DNA of 64,000 nucleotides from Caballeronia fortuita (lineage in GTDB: Bacteria > Pseudomonadota > Gammaproteobacteria > Burkholderiales > Burkholderiaceae), in NCBI RefSeq assembly GCF_001544835.2, contig NZ_FCNX02000009.1:62001-126000 (forward strand), read 5' to 3'. The notes below the pieces were generated by a model. It was given only the letters and a program-made list of their open reading frames with translations. It did no database searches and was not told the DNA's origin. This document shows positions 8,526 through 16,526 of this stretch, piece by piece. How positions within the stretch are numbered: the stretch's first letter is position 1; every line of letters begins with the position of its first letter. A program made the position numbers and the translations under genes.

Positions 8526-10184
8526 ATGGAATTCGATTACATCATCGTGGGCGCGGGTTCGGCGGGCTGCATTCTCGCCAATCGTCTAACCGAGTCCGGC
8601 GAGCATTCGGTGCTGCTGCTCGAGGCGGGCGGCAAGGACGACTCGTTCTGGTTCAAGATTCCGGTTGGTTTCACGAAGACCTACTACAACCCGGAATACA
8701 ACTGGATGTACTACAGCGAGCCGGAAGCGCAACTGAAGGACCGCTCGCTATATTGTCCGCGCGGCAAGGTGCAGGGCGGCTCCGGCTCGATCAACGCGAT
8801 GATCTACGTGCGCGGTCAGCCGCACGATTTCGACGACTGGTCGCGCGCGGGCAACGCCGGCTGGGGCTATAGCGACGTGCTGCCGTATTTCCGCCGTCTC
8901 GAATCGCACTGGGCCGGCGATACGCCTTATCACGGTGCGAGCGGCAAGATCAGGATTTCGTCGATGAAAGACGGCGCGCATCCGATCAGCGGCACCTTTC
9001 TCGAAGGCGCGCGGCAGGCGGGCTTTCCCGTCACCGGCGACATCAACGGCGCGGACTACGAAGGCGCGACCGTCTACGACATCAACGCGCGCAAGGGCGA
9101 GCGTTCGTCGAGCAGCTTCGAATATCTGCATCCGGTGCTCGGGCGCAAGAATCTGCGCGTGGAGCGCAATGTCAGCGTGAGCCGCGTGACGTTCGACGGC
9201 AAGCGCGCGACCGGCGTCATGGCGACGCGCAACGGCGAAGCGCTGCAATTCCGCGCGAAGCGTGAAGTGATCCTGTCGGCGGGCGCGGTCGATTCGCCGA
9301 AGCTCATGCAGCTTTCCGGTCTCGGCGACAGCGCCCTGCTCGAAAAACACGGCATTTCCGTCGTGCACGCGTTGCCGGCCGTCGGCAAGAATCTGCAGGA
9401 TCATCTGTGCGTGAGTTTCTACTATCGCGCGACGATCGAAACGCTGAACGACGAACTCGGCTCGCTCTTCGGCAAGGCGAAGGCCGCGCTGCGCTATCTG
9501 ACATCGCGCAAGGGCCCGCTCTCGATGAGCGTCAACCAGTCGGGCGGCTTCTTCAAGGGCGATGACGACGAAGCGCAGCCGAACCTGCAACTGTATTTCA
9601 ATCCGCTGTCGTATCGCATTCCGAAGAGCAGCAAGGCGCAGCTCGAACCGGAACCGTACTCGGGCTTTTTGCTGTGCTTCAACCCGTGCCGTCCGACGAG
9701 CCGCGGTTCGATCGAGATCGCGTCGAATCGCGTGGAAGACGCCGCGAAGATCAGCATCAACGCACTGACGACGCCGAAGGACATTCGCGAAGTCGTGCAG
9801 GGCAGCAAGCTCGTGCGCAAGATCATGAGTTCGCCCGCGCTGCGCGCGATTACGGCGGAGGAAATCTCGCCCGGACCGGACGTGAAGAGCGACGCCGACA
9901 TGCTCGAGTATTTCCGCGAGCAGTCGGGTTCGATCTACCATCTGTGCGGTTCCTGCGCGATGGGTCCGGACGCGCGCACCGCCGTCGTCGACGAGCGCCT
10001 GCGCGTGCATGGCGTAGCGGGCCTGCGTATCGTGGATGCGTCGATATTTCCGAACATCACGTCGGGCAATCTCAACGCGCCCGTCATGATGGTCGCGGAA
10101 AAGGGCGCGGACATGATTCTCGACGATGCCCGCACGGTCATCGAACAAGTCGGCGCGCCCGCGGAGCCAGCGGCAATCGCCTGA
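8526..10184 (+). CDS. GMC-family FAD oxidoreductase
   Basis: Glucose-methanol-choline oxidoreductase of 552 aa, in the choline-dehydrogenase branch. The N-terminal dinucleotide fold reads DYIIVGAGSAGCILANR, with the GMC signature region PRGKVQGGSGSINAMIY near residues 79-95 and the C-terminal motif SGNLNAPVMMVAEKGADMI. The active-site segment is HLCGSCAMG. It would oxidise a primary or secondary alcohol; the resulting aldehyde could feed the AldA-like enzyme at 4452. Start ATG lies 18 bases after the previous stop, with AAAGGCAAATAAAGC upstream. Physiological substrate not determinable. Confidence 0.92.
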   Translation: MEFDYIIVGAGSAGCILANRLTESGEHSVLLLEAGGKDDSFWFKIPVGFTKTYYNPEYNWMYYSEPEAQLKDRSLYCPRGKVQGGSGSINAMIYVRGQPHDFDDWSRAGNAGWGYSDVLPYFRRLESHWAGDTPYHGASGKIRISSMKDGAHPISGTFLEGARQAGFPVTGDINGADYEGATVYDINARKGERSSSSFEYLHPVLGRKNLRVERNVSVSRVTFDGKRATGVMATRNGEALQFRAKREVILSAGAVDSPKLMQLSGLGDSALLEKHGISVVHALPAVGKNLQDHLCVSFYYRATIETLNDELGSLFGKAKAALRYLTSRKGPLSMSVNQSGGFFKGDDDEAQPNLQLYFNPLSYRIPKSSKAQLEPEPYSGFLLCFNPCRPTSRGSIEIASNRVEDAAKISINALTTPKDIREVVQGSKLVRKIMSSPALRAITAEEISPGPDVKSDADMLEYFREQSGSIYHLCGSCAMGPDARTAVVDERLRVHGVAGLRIVDASIFPNITSGNLNAPVMMVAEKGADMILDDARTVIEQVGAPAEPAAIA

Positions 10185-10289
10185 AGCGGCATAATTTGCC
10201 TCGATTCGTAAAATGTCGCCTGAGAGCGGCACGTTCCGGCGTCGATGCGTGTTCAATTCGCGCATCGAACGCAAGGAAAGGAGACCGAT

Positions 10290-11222
10290 TTGAAGCGAAA
10301 AATGCCTGCCCTGAACGCGCTCAGGGCATTCGAAGTTGCCGGGCATACCGGCAGCTTCACACGCGCGGCCGAAATGCTGCATGTGACGCAAAGCGCGGTG
10401 AGCCGTCAGGTGCGCCAGCTCGAAACGCAGCTCGGCGAGCCGCTGCTGCTGCGGCGTCACCATTATCTGGAGTTGTCGGCGACCGGGCGGCTGCTGTTGC
10501 AGGCGCTCAAGATGTCGTTCGACCGCATCGAACTGACGGTGCGCAGCATTCAGGAGCGCACGCACCTGAGGCGCCTGCGCGTCAATGCGCCGCCCACTTT
10601 TGCAAGCCGCTGGCTGATGCCGCGTCTGCCAGCGCTGCGCGCGGCCGCGCCGGAAGTCGAAATCACGCTGACCACGCGCCTGAAGGACGATATCGTCGAA
10701 TCGGGCGCGCTCGACTGCGCGATCCGCTTCGGCAACGGCGAGTGGAACAGTCTCGACAATCAGTTGCTGATGAACGAGCGGCATATCGCCGTCTGTTCGC
10801 CGACGCTCCTGGGCGAGTGCGAGCCATCGGACATCGATCTGAACGATCTTCCGCTGCTGCATGTGCTCGCGGCCAACGATCAGCGCTATCTCACATGGCA
10901 ACATTGGCTCAAGGCAGCGAATATCGATGATGTCGATACGCGCGGCGGCTGCGAATTCGATCTGCTCGATCACGCGATCCGCGCGGCAACCGATGGTCTC
11001 GGCGTCACGATCGCGGATCGTCACATGATTGCGCACGAGATGGGGCAGGGCGCGCTCGTGCCGATACTCGATGTCGAAGTGGACGGGCATCAGTCGTACT
11101 GGCTCGTCACGCGCACCGGTCAGGAAGATTCGCCGCAAGTCGCGCTCTTTCGGGCATGGCTGCGCGAAGAGATCGAAAAACAGACAGGCGCTTTCGGCGG
11201 CAAACGAGGCGCGCGCAGTTAG
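10290..11222 (+). CDS. LysR-family regulator (first of tandem pair)
   Basis: LysR-type transcriptional regulator of about 310 aa. The N-terminal winged helix (FEVAGHTGSFTRAAEMLHVT, then QSAVSRQVRQLE) is followed by a periplasmic-binding-like effector domain. The start is probably TTG at 10290, because AAGGAAAGGAG ends six bases before it; an ATG at 10302 is the alternative but is too far from that site. It lies just after the GMC gene and just before a second LysR gene with clear similarity (both carry V-x-A-PPTFA-x-RWL-x-PRL), a tandem duplication. It likely controls the 4452-10184 operon. Confidence 0.9.
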   Translation: MKRKMPALNALRAFEVAGHTGSFTRAAEMLHVTQSAVSRQVRQLETQLGEPLLLRRHHYLELSATGRLLLQALKMSFDRIELTVRSIQERTHLRRLRVNAPPTFASRWLMPRLPALRAAAPEVEITLTTRLKDDIVESGALDCAIRFGNGEWNSLDNQLLMNERHIAVCSPTLLGECEPSDIDLNDLPLLHVLAANDQRYLTWQHWLKAANIDDVDTRGGCEFDLLDHAIRAATDGLGVTIADRHMIAHEMGQGALVPILDVEVDGHQSYWLVTRTGQEDSPQVALFRAWLREEIEKQTGAFGGKRGARS

Positions 11223-11234
11223 GAGACGACATCC

Positions 11235-12116
11235 GTGCGGCGACTGCCATCCCTGACCGCGTTGCGCTTCTTCGAGGAGAGCGCGCGGCACATGAGCTTC
11301 AACAAGTCGGCGGCGGCGTTGTGCGTGACGCCGGGCGCGGTGAGCCGGCAGATTCGCCTGCTGGAAGATGCGCTCGGCACAAAGCTCTTCGATCGCGATC
11401 ACAAGGGCATCCGGCTGACGAAACAGGGCGCCGAACTGCTCGCGTGTCTGTCCGATGCGTTCGATTCGATCGAGCGCGTGACGCGATCCCTTTCGACCGT
11501 GCGACGCGGCGAACGCAAGCGCCTGACCGTGAGCGCGCCGCCCACGTTCGCGACGCGCTGGCTGTCTCCGCGGCTCGGCTCGCTGATGGACGCGGTGCCC
11601 GACATCGATCTTTCCCTTCGCACCGATGTTGCCGATGACCGCCAATGCAGCATTCGCTTCGGTTACGAGGCGCGGGCGGATCATCGCTCGGAGTTGCTGT
11701 TCATCGAGCGGCATGTGCTCGTCGGCACGATGAAGTTCGCGGGGCAGCCGGTCGAAGCGCTGCTCGAACGGCTGCCCGCGTTGCATGTCCTGCACAACGA
11801 TACGCGCCTCACCCTGTGGCCCAACTGGCTCGACGCCGCCGGATTGCCGCGCACGTTCGGCGAGAAGGGCATCGAGTTTTCGACGCTCGATCAGGCCATT
11901 CACGCGGCGCGCGCGGGTTCTGGACTGGCGGTCGTCGATCGCAACATGATCGCCGACGAACTCCACGATGGCGCGCTGGTGCTGCTGTCGCCGGTGGAAT
12001 CGACCGGGCCGTATGGCTACTGGCTCGATATCGCGCCTTCGTTCGCGAGCGAGGACTCCGTGCAGGCGTTCGCGGAATGGCTGCGCGGCGAAGGGGCAAA
12101 GGCGGCACAGCCGTAA
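11235..12116 (+). CDS. LysR-family regulator (second of tandem pair)
   Basis: GcvA-like LysR regulator of 293 aa. The DNA-binding helix-turn-helix reads FNKSAAALCVTPGAVSRQI; the effector domain contains SAPPTFATRWLSPRLGS, matching the same segment in the neighbour at 10290. The start is GTG at 11235 with AGGAG at 11221-11225. It is separated from the first LysR by 12 bases and is probably cotranscribed with it. Two regulators for one catabolic operon may respond to different intermediates; this is inference. Confidence 0.9.
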   Translation: MRRLPSLTALRFFEESARHMSFNKSAAALCVTPGAVSRQIRLLEDALGTKLFDRDHKGIRLTKQGAELLACLSDAFDSIERVTRSLSTVRRGERKRLTVSAPPTFATRWLSPRLGSLMDAVPDIDLSLRTDVADDRQCSIRFGYEARADHRSELLFIERHVLVGTMKFAGQPVEALLERLPALHVLHNDTRLTLWPNWLDAAGLPRTFGEKGIEFSTLDQAIHAARAGSGLAVVDRNMIADELHDGALVLLSPVESTGPYGYWLDIAPSFASEDSVQAFAEWLRGEGAKAAQP

Positions 12117-12128
12117 CGCGCTCGCAGT

Positions 12129-12437
12129 TCACTGGCCTTGCGGCCGGACACATTCCGTCTGATACCAATAGTCGACGAGGCGTTGCGCCGCCTGCAAGTC
12201 CTCGGGGTAGTACGGATCGTCGTAGAACGGCGGCGGGTCGTAGCCCGCCTTGCGCAGCGCGACGAGTTCGCTCTGATGCTCCGCCATCGTCGGATGCGCG
12301 TTGGTGCGAAGCGCGGTCAGGTCGCGGCACTCGGTATCGCTGAGATATCGGCCGGGCGGAGGCGGCTCGCCGACGCATCCCGCCAGCAAAAGCGCCAACG
12401 CAGGAAAAATCGACAGTGTGCGGGTTCTCGCGCTCAT
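12129..12437 (-). CDS. Small lipoprotein, 102 aa
   Basis: Predicted lipoprotein. The signal peptide (MSARTRTLSIFPALALLLAGC) ends in the lipobox LAGC with the acylated Cys at residue 21; Gly at +2 makes outer-membrane localisation plausible. The mature part has a Pro-rich stretch (GEPPPPG) and a Tyr/Asp-rich patch (FYDDPYYPEDL). Two further Cys residues could form a disulfide. Family and function not recognised. It is convergent with the LysR gene ending at 12116 and divergent from the receiver gene at 12621. Confidence 0.8.
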   Translation of the reverse strand: MSARTRTLSIFPALALLLAGCVGEPPPPGRYLSDTECRDLTALRTNAHPTMAEHQSELVALRKAGYDPPPFYDDPYYPEDLQAAQRLVDYWYQTECVRPQGQ

Positions 12438-12620
12438 GACGTTTTACCGGCGTTCGATCGCCGCTCCTCCTTGCAATCGGCAACGAGCATATTTCGTTCC
12501 GCGCCTGCATCGGCCTCGTCGATCCAGGCGACGACGCGGCACACAACATGCTCAACACCTCGAATACACGTGTATGACCTTTTGCCGCGGAGACCGTGCC
12601 GGAATCGGACGGAATCGACC

Positions 12621-12965
12621 ATGATGTTCCTGTTCGTCGAAGACGATGAAAACGTAGCGGCAGCGTTTGCGGAATTGGCCGCATCGCTCGGACATCGTGC
12701 GGATATCGCGCGAACGGGCGGGGAGGCGTTACAGATGGCGGGCCAGACGCGCTACGACACCGTTTTCATGGACATCGGCTTACCCGACATGGACGGCCGC
12801 AAGCTCTGCGAGTACATACGCTGCGCGGGCGCGTCGAACGACGCGTGCATCGTCGCGGTGACCGGCAACCAGGACTTCGACGCGGCCACTTCCGTGCAAT
12901 TCGATGGCTGTCTGCGCAAGCCGGTCACGGCGTCGCAACTCACCGGAACCATCGATCGCTGCTGA
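12621..12965 (+). CDS. Orphan single-domain response regulator
   Basis: CheY-like receiver of 114 aa with no output domain. The acidic pocket (FVEDDE), phosphoacceptor Asp in FMDIGLPDMDG (about residue 53), the switch Thr in AVTGNQ and Lys in LRKPV are all present, so it should be phosphorylatable. The start at 12621 has only a weak GGA eight bases upstream. No kinase gene is adjacent. Single-domain receivers usually act in phosphorelays or as protein-binding switches; which one is unknown. Confidence 0.85.
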   Translation: MMFLFVEDDENVAAAFAELAASLGHRADIARTGGEALQMAGQTRYDTVFMDIGLPDMDGRKLCEYIRCAGASNDACIVAVTGNQDFDAATSVQFDGCLRKPVTASQLTGTIDRC

Positions 12966-12998
12966 TGCCTTGCGCTTGTTCGGCCGCGGTGTGACCTG

Positions 12999-13032
12999 CA
13001 TAACATTGGCTTAAGGAAAGCCGCGCTACGAT
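12999..13032 (+). promoter_or_regulatory. PmrA/QseB-like box and -10 before small ORF
   Basis: CATAAC (12999-13004) and CTTAAG (13010-13015) lie exactly 11 bp apart, matching the known PmrA/QseB box layout. Ten bases after TTAAGG comes TACGAT (13027-13032), a -10-like hexamer. Geometry is the same as upstream of qseB at 2941-2974. The predicted transcription start would fall near 13039-13041, at or just before the ATG of the following ORF. Confidence 0.55.
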
Positions 13033-13040
13033 CGGCGTCC

Positions 13041-13259
13041 ATGAATCGATACTTCACTAATCGGCACGGCGCTGTACGGCGCCTCATGGCGATCCGGCGC
13101 GACAGCACCGAGGCGTTTCGCGCGAGCGTGGTCGGCAGGCGAAAGGACGGCGGCGAAGTGCGCGGACTCGAACAAGTGCTGTTGCAACTGCGCGTCGGCC
13201 GCATCGCATGCTTCTCCTGCGGGCATTCGTTCGATCAGGACGTCGTGTTCGTCAGCTAG
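13041..13259 (+). CDS. Hypothetical protein, 72 aa
   Basis: Small basic protein beginning MNRYFTNRHGAVRRL and ending in IACFSCGHSFDQDVVFVS, which has a CFSC pair that could bind metal or form a disulfide. No Shine-Dalgarno sequence is visible before ATG 13041, but a response-regulator-type box with -10 lies immediately upstream, which would make the mRNA nearly leaderless. The family is not recognised. An internal start at 13086 is possible. Evidence is limited to the promoter-like element and an uninterrupted frame. Confidence 0.4.
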   Translation: MNRYFTNRHGAVRRLMAIRRDSTEAFRASVVGRRKDGGEVRGLEQVLLQLRVGRIACFSCGHSFDQDVVFVS

Positions 13260-13302
13260 ACGGCGGGTGCGCGCGGCCGTGTTCCCGCGCGCGCCATGAG
13301 CG

Positions 13303-13488
13303 TCATGCCGTTCCCTGCGCCTCGGGCGGTTGATCCTGTAATTCGTTGTGGCCCATGCCCGGTTCGCTCGCCAGCTTTTGCTGCGCCATGACCCAGAAAT
13401 CGCCCGAGCGGCCTTCGGGGCCGCCCGCTTCTTCCCATAGCCGATAAGCGAGCGCGCGTATCTGCTCTTCCGTAGCCGGAACGTTCAT
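13303..13488 (-). CDS. DUF2934 family protein, 61 aa
   Basis: Small protein with the DUF2934 pattern: EEQIRALAYRLWEEAGGPEG then DFWVMAQQKL. These short proteins are common in Burkholderiales and rhizobia and have no proven function. The ATG at 13488 follows GAGGAAACG, preferred over an ATG seven codons upstream. It ends in a Gln/Pro-rich tail. It is the last gene of a leftward group with the DUF883 and acidic small proteins. Confidence 0.8.
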   Translation of the reverse strand: MNVPATEEQIRALAYRLWEEAGGPEGRSGDFWVMAQQKLASEPGMGHNELQDQPPEAQGTA

Positions 13489-13495
13489 CGTTTCC

Positions 13496-13840
13496 TCAAC
13501 GCGCGGCAAGCATTCCGACGACCAGGCCGACCAGCGTGGCCATCGTGATCGCCTTCCACGGATTTTCGTGCACGAAGTCGTCAGTGGTATCGGCGGCGGC
13601 GCGGTATTTCCGGGTCATCGCATCTTGCACGTCGGCAAACTTGTTCTTCGCGCTCAAACGCAGATCGCTCGCGGAGGAGGCGTCGCCACCCTTGTCCCAC
13701 GACTTCGACGCTTCGCGAAAGCTGCCGTTGTCAGCGTTCGACGATGACATGTTTTCGCTCGTTGGAAATTCGTAGGTGCTGTCGGATTTTTCGGTTGCGA
13801 GAGCGTCGACGGGTTCGAGCGCGCGGTTGTTTTCAGCCAT
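13496..13840 (-). CDS. DUF883 (ElaB/YqjD-like) membrane-anchored protein
   Basis: Protein of 114 aa. The N-terminal half is hydrophilic and Ser/Asp/Glu-rich; residues about 60-95 form an amphipathic helix typical of DUF883; the C terminus has ENPWKAI followed by a glycine-containing membrane helix (TMATLVGLVVGMLAAR). E. coli relatives ElaB, YqjD and YgaM are inner-membrane proteins that bind ribosomes in stationary phase. CGGAGGCAAGC precedes ATG 13840. The location next to other small stress-type genes fits a stationary-phase role, which is inferred. Confidence 0.85.
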   Translation of the reverse strand: MAENNRALEPVDALATEKSDSTYEFPTSENMSSSNADNGSFREASKSWDKGGDASSASDLRLSAKNKFADVQDAMTRKYRAAADTTDDFVHENPWKAITMATLVGLVVGMLAAR

Positions 13841-13969
13841 GCTTGCCTCCGATAGTCAGGGTCGCGATCGCGACGGATTGATGCGGTTTCATCTGGCCTG
13901 CTTGCCGCAATCAGCGTGCCGCTTGGGCTGCCCGCAAACGCGGCATCAAGCGGCCAATGCGTGCGAACA

Positions 13970-14146
13970 TTACTTTTGCGCGCCTTGCTCGTTGCCGGAT
14001 CGTTGGACTTCGGAAAGATCGTCTTTTTTTACTTCGGCTTCGCGAACTGTCGTGCCTTCGTCGTCCGTTTCGGATACGTCCGTGGTGAAGGTTTCGTCGT
14101 CGTCGGGCTTTTTGCCTTGTTCGGGATCCTGCGATGGCGTGCTCAT
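13970..14146 (-). CDS. Small acidic hypothetical protein, 58 aa
   Basis: Very acidic, low-complexity protein (MSTPSQDPEQGKKPDDDE, then TDVSETDDEGTT) with no hydrophobic core, so probably disordered. An excellent ribosome binding site, AAAGGAGTATCGATC, precedes ATG 14146, which is the main support for translation. Function unknown. A second acidic small protein with similar composition lies at 14801-15037 on the same strand. Confidence 0.7.
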   Translation of the reverse strand: MSTPSQDPEQGKKPDDDETFTTDVSETDDEGTTVREAEVKKDDLSEVQRSGNEQGAQK

Positions 14147-14337
14147 GATCGATACTCCTTTGACTGTGAACGATGACTGGGCGAGCGTGTGGCGCGTGCG
14201 AACGGCGCTCTCCGGTTTGAATCTCGACGCAAGCTCATCACAGCAACCGCCGTGCCGATGTGGATGGCATAGCCGTTGCTGTTTCCCGGCAGCGTCGGCG
14301 AACGTCCGCCGGCTTCTACCCATCATGGAGAGTCGAA

Positions 14338-14742
14338 ATGTATCCCGTCCTGATGCAGCCGTTTTTCTCTGTCGCCCAGGCGAGCCTCGAGACCAGCATG
14401 CGCGCAGCGTCGAGTGTTGCGCTCGGGTTTCAGCACGTGCGAGAACTGAACGAGAAGACGATCCAGTCCACGCTCGCCAATGTGCGAATGCAGTCCGGCG
14501 CGCTCGACGCAGCGGAAGCGCGGCCCGCAATGCCGCTCGCGTTCTTCTCGTATGCGAACGAGTTGTTCTCGATCATCACCGCGACCACCGCCGATGTCAT
14601 CGGGGCAATGGGAGCGAATGCTTCGCTGCCGGAACCGGGCACGCCAAAGCTCGTGCTTGCGGATGCCGTCGAGCCGTCGCCGACGGGCGGGACCGCAATC
14701 GTCGACGCTACCGGTGAGATCGTCGCGCGCGTTCCGAAGTGA
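14338..14742 (+). CDS. Phasin-family protein
   Basis: Protein of 134 aa with a helical, Ala/Gln-rich N-terminal region (FFSVAQASLETSMRAASSVA, then FQHVRELNEKTIQ) resembling phasins, the polyhydroxyalkanoate granule-coating proteins common in Burkholderia. The C-terminal 50 residues are less conserved (LPEPGTPKLVLADAVEPS). GGAG lies nine bases before ATG 14338. Weak similarity: a general granule or stress-associated protein is also possible. A stem-loop follows it. Confidence 0.65.
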   Translation: MYPVLMQPFFSVAQASLETSMRAASSVALGFQHVRELNEKTIQSTLANVRMQSGALDAAEARPAMPLAFFSYANELFSIITATTADVIGAMGANASLPEPGTPKLVLADAVEPSPTGGTAIVDATGEIVARVPK

Positions 14743-14757
14743 TAAGTGCGATGGGTT

Positions 14758-14788
14758 GCTCCGCCCGCACGATCAGGTGAGGCGGAGC
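14758..14788. terminator. Stem-loop between convergent small genes
   Basis: GCTCCGCC (14758-14765) and GGCGGAGC (14781-14788) form a perfect 8-bp stem with a 15-base loop between the phasin gene and the convergent gene ending at 14801. Neither side has a T-run, so it may be a weak bidirectional terminator or an mRNA-stabilising hairpin. Confidence 0.4.
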
Positions 14789-14800
14789 GTCGGGGATCGA

Positions 14801-15037
14801 TCAATGGTTCTGTTCATCGAGATTCTTGCTCGAAGAATTCGATCCTTCCGTATCCGGCTTCGATGTCTGATCCTTTCCCGATTCCGTCGTCGATACGTCC
14901 AGCTCGTCGAGTTTCTTGTCGATCTTTTCCTTGTCGCCGCGATCGAGCGCTTCGCGGGCCTCATTGTCCTTTTCGCGCTCGTCGGGTGAATTGGACGAGT
15001 TATTGTCCTGCATTGCGGTTCGGTTGGATTGAGTCAT
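14801..15037 (-). CDS. Acidic hydrophilic protein, 78 aa
   Basis: Extremely hydrophilic protein rich in Asp, Glu, Lys, Asn and Ser (SPDEREKDNEAREALDRGD, then KLDELDVSTTE), probably disordered, like small hydrophilin or stress proteins. The ATG at 15037 has GGGA nine bases upstream. No known family recognised. It is divergent from the GST operon at 15195 and convergent with the phasin gene. Confidence 0.65.
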   Translation of the reverse strand: MTQSNRTAMQDNNSSNSPDEREKDNEAREALDRGDKEKIDKKLDELDVSTTESGKDQTSKPDTEGSNSSSKNLDEQNH

Positions 15038-15131
15038 GGTGTGGTCCCGGTAAGTGTGGCCGTCAACGCGACGACCTTCATGGTCCTTTCAGCATCGAGC
15101 GGTCCTGCGAAACGTAGCGATGCTTCGGCTT

Positions 15132-15161
15132 TTGCGCGTATTAGATCGTTCGATCTAAAAT
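15132..15161 (+). promoter_or_regulatory. Promoter with TetR-type operator before GST-tetR
   Basis: The palindrome TTAGATCGTTCGATCTAA (15141-15158; 8-bp arms, 2-bp centre) lies between a -35-like TTGCGC (15132-15137) and a -10-like TAAAAT (15156-15161) with an 18-bp spacer. A repressor bound here would block RNA polymerase. The obvious candidate is the TetR regulator encoded second in the operon. Confidence 0.65.
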
Positions 15162-15194
15162 AGCCGACATCGGCCACGACACGGAGACGACTGC

Positions 15195-15899
15195 ATGATC
15201 GAGTTTTACTTTCATCCGACGCCCAATCCGGCGAAGATCGCGCTTTTCCTCGAAGAAGCCGCGTTGCCATACGAACTGAAGCCCGTTGACACGAGCAAGG
15301 GCGAGCAGCATTCGCCCGCGTTCCGCGCCATCAATCCGAACGGCAAGGTGCCCGCCATCGTTGACACGGAAGGTCCTGGCGGCAAGCCGGCTGCCGTGTT
15401 CGATTCCACCGCGATCCTGCTCTATCTCGCGGAGAAGACCGGCCAGTTCGCGGGCGCGCCGGAAGATCGTCCGCAGCTTCTTTCCTGGCTGATGTTCGTC
15501 GCAAGCGGCCTCGGGCCGTTCTCCGGGCAGGCGGTGCACTTTCAGTACGCGGCGCCGGAAGGGCTCGACTATGCGGTGAACCGCTATCGGCGGGAAGCGG
15601 ACCGTCACTATCAGGTGTTGAACGACAGGCTGAAGGGCCGCGATTACATTGTGGGCGACGGCTATACGATCGTGGACATGTCCGCGTGGGGCTGGATCGA
15701 TCGGGCATCGCGCGTGTTCAAGTCGAGCGAGGACCCGCTCGCGCCTTATCCGGAACTCAAGCGCTGGTTTGCGAAGATCGACGCGCGGCCCGCCGTCGAA
15801 CGCGCGCGCGCCGTGAACAAGAAGCACGCGTTCAAGACGGTCAACGACGACGAGACGAAGCGCGCGCTGTTCCCGTCGAATTTCCCCAAGCCGGCGTGA
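15195..15899 (+). CDS. Glutathione S-transferase, YfcG-like
   Basis: Cytosolic GST-fold protein of 234 aa. The thioredoxin-like N-terminal domain (MIEFYFHPTPNPAKIALFLE) carries the glutathione-binding cis-Pro and Ser/Asp segments NPNGKVPAIVD and VFDSTAILLYL; an all-helical C-terminal domain follows, with the N-capping segment YTIVDMSAWGW. The family includes E. coli YfcG, a glutathione-dependent disulfide reductase. Ribosome site GGAG lies before ATG 15195. It is followed 18 bases later by a TetR gene, and a palindromic operator sits in the promoter, suggesting induction by an electrophile or toxic compound. Confidence 0.92.
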   Translation: MIEFYFHPTPNPAKIALFLEEAALPYELKPVDTSKGEQHSPAFRAINPNGKVPAIVDTEGPGGKPAAVFDSTAILLYLAEKTGQFAGAPEDRPQLLSWLMFVASGLGPFSGQAVHFQYAAPEGLDYAVNRYRREADRHYQVLNDRLKGRDYIVGDGYTIVDMSAWGWIDRASRVFKSSEDPLAPYPELKRWFAKIDARPAVERARAVNKKHAFKTVNDDETKRALFPSNFPKPA

Positions 15900-15917
15900 A
15901 AAAAGAGGAGCCGCAAC

Positions 15918-16526
15918 ATGCCGCGCCCGCGTGAGTTCGACGACGAAGCCGCGTTGGACGCGGCCACTGCGCAATTCTGGTTGCATGGTTATGAAGCGAC
16001 GTCCGTGCGCGATCTCGCCGCGACCATGGGCCTCACGGCCGCGAGCCTCTACAACGCGTTCGGCGACAAGCGCGCGCTCTATGAACGCGCGCTCGATCGT
16101 TACGTCGAGCGCGGTTTTCGCGACCGGGTGCGGCGTTTCGAACATCACTTGCCGCCGCGCGATGCGATCGCCGCATTCTTCGAAGAGATCATCCAGCTTT
16201 CCGTGAGCGATCCGCATCGCAAGGGATGCCTCATCGTCAATTCGACGATAGAACTCGCGCCGCACGACAAGCAGTTTCATCGCGCGCTCAATGGCGTGCT
16301 GAAGGACATGGAAGGATTCTTCTCGCGTTGCGTCGCGGCGGGTCAGAAGGACGGTTCGATTCCCGCCGCACTGAACACCGCCGACACGGCGAAGGCGCTG
16401 CTCGCTTCGCTGCTGGGTTTGCGCGTGCTTGCGCGTGTCGATCCGAAGCGCGAGCTGCTCGAAGGCGCGGCGCGGCCGGTGCTGGCGCTCATCGGCGCGC
16501 AGCCCCGCACGCGGCGCAAGAACTGA
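15918..16526 (+). CDS. TetR/AcrR-family regulator
   Basis: Repressor of 202 aa. The N-terminal helix-turn-helix is classic (EATSVRDLAATMGLTAASLY followed by NAFGDKRALYERAL), and the C-terminal helices contain the HRKGCLIVNSTIE region seen in the AcrR branch with C-terminal domain of the TetR_C_11 kind. AGAGGAG precedes ATG 15918 by eight bases. It probably represses its own operon through the palindrome at 15141-15158. Its stop is directly adjacent to the convergent NrsF stop at 16527, with no spacer. Confidence 0.92.
   Translation: MPRPREFDDEAALDAATAQFWLHGYEATSVRDLAATMGLTAASLYNAFGDKRALYERALDRYVERGFRDRVRRFEHHLPPRDAIAAFFEEIIQLSVSDPHRKGCLIVNSTIELAPHDKQFHRALNGVLKDMEGFFSRCVAAGQKDGSIPAALNTADTAKALLASLLGLRVLARVDPKRELLEGAARPVLALIGAQPRTRRKN

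Noticed and set aside
8748..11966. A 1072-codon open frame on the minus strand
   Set aside because: It is antisense to the GMC oxidoreductase and both LysR genes, has Arg-rich low-complexity composition typical of high-GC shadow frames, and no ribosome site or family motif.
12129..13259. Extended response regulator starting near 12138
   Set aside because: The frame can be extended upstream of 12621 but that part is antisense to the lipoprotein and has no family similarity; receiver domains start at the MMFLFVEDD position.
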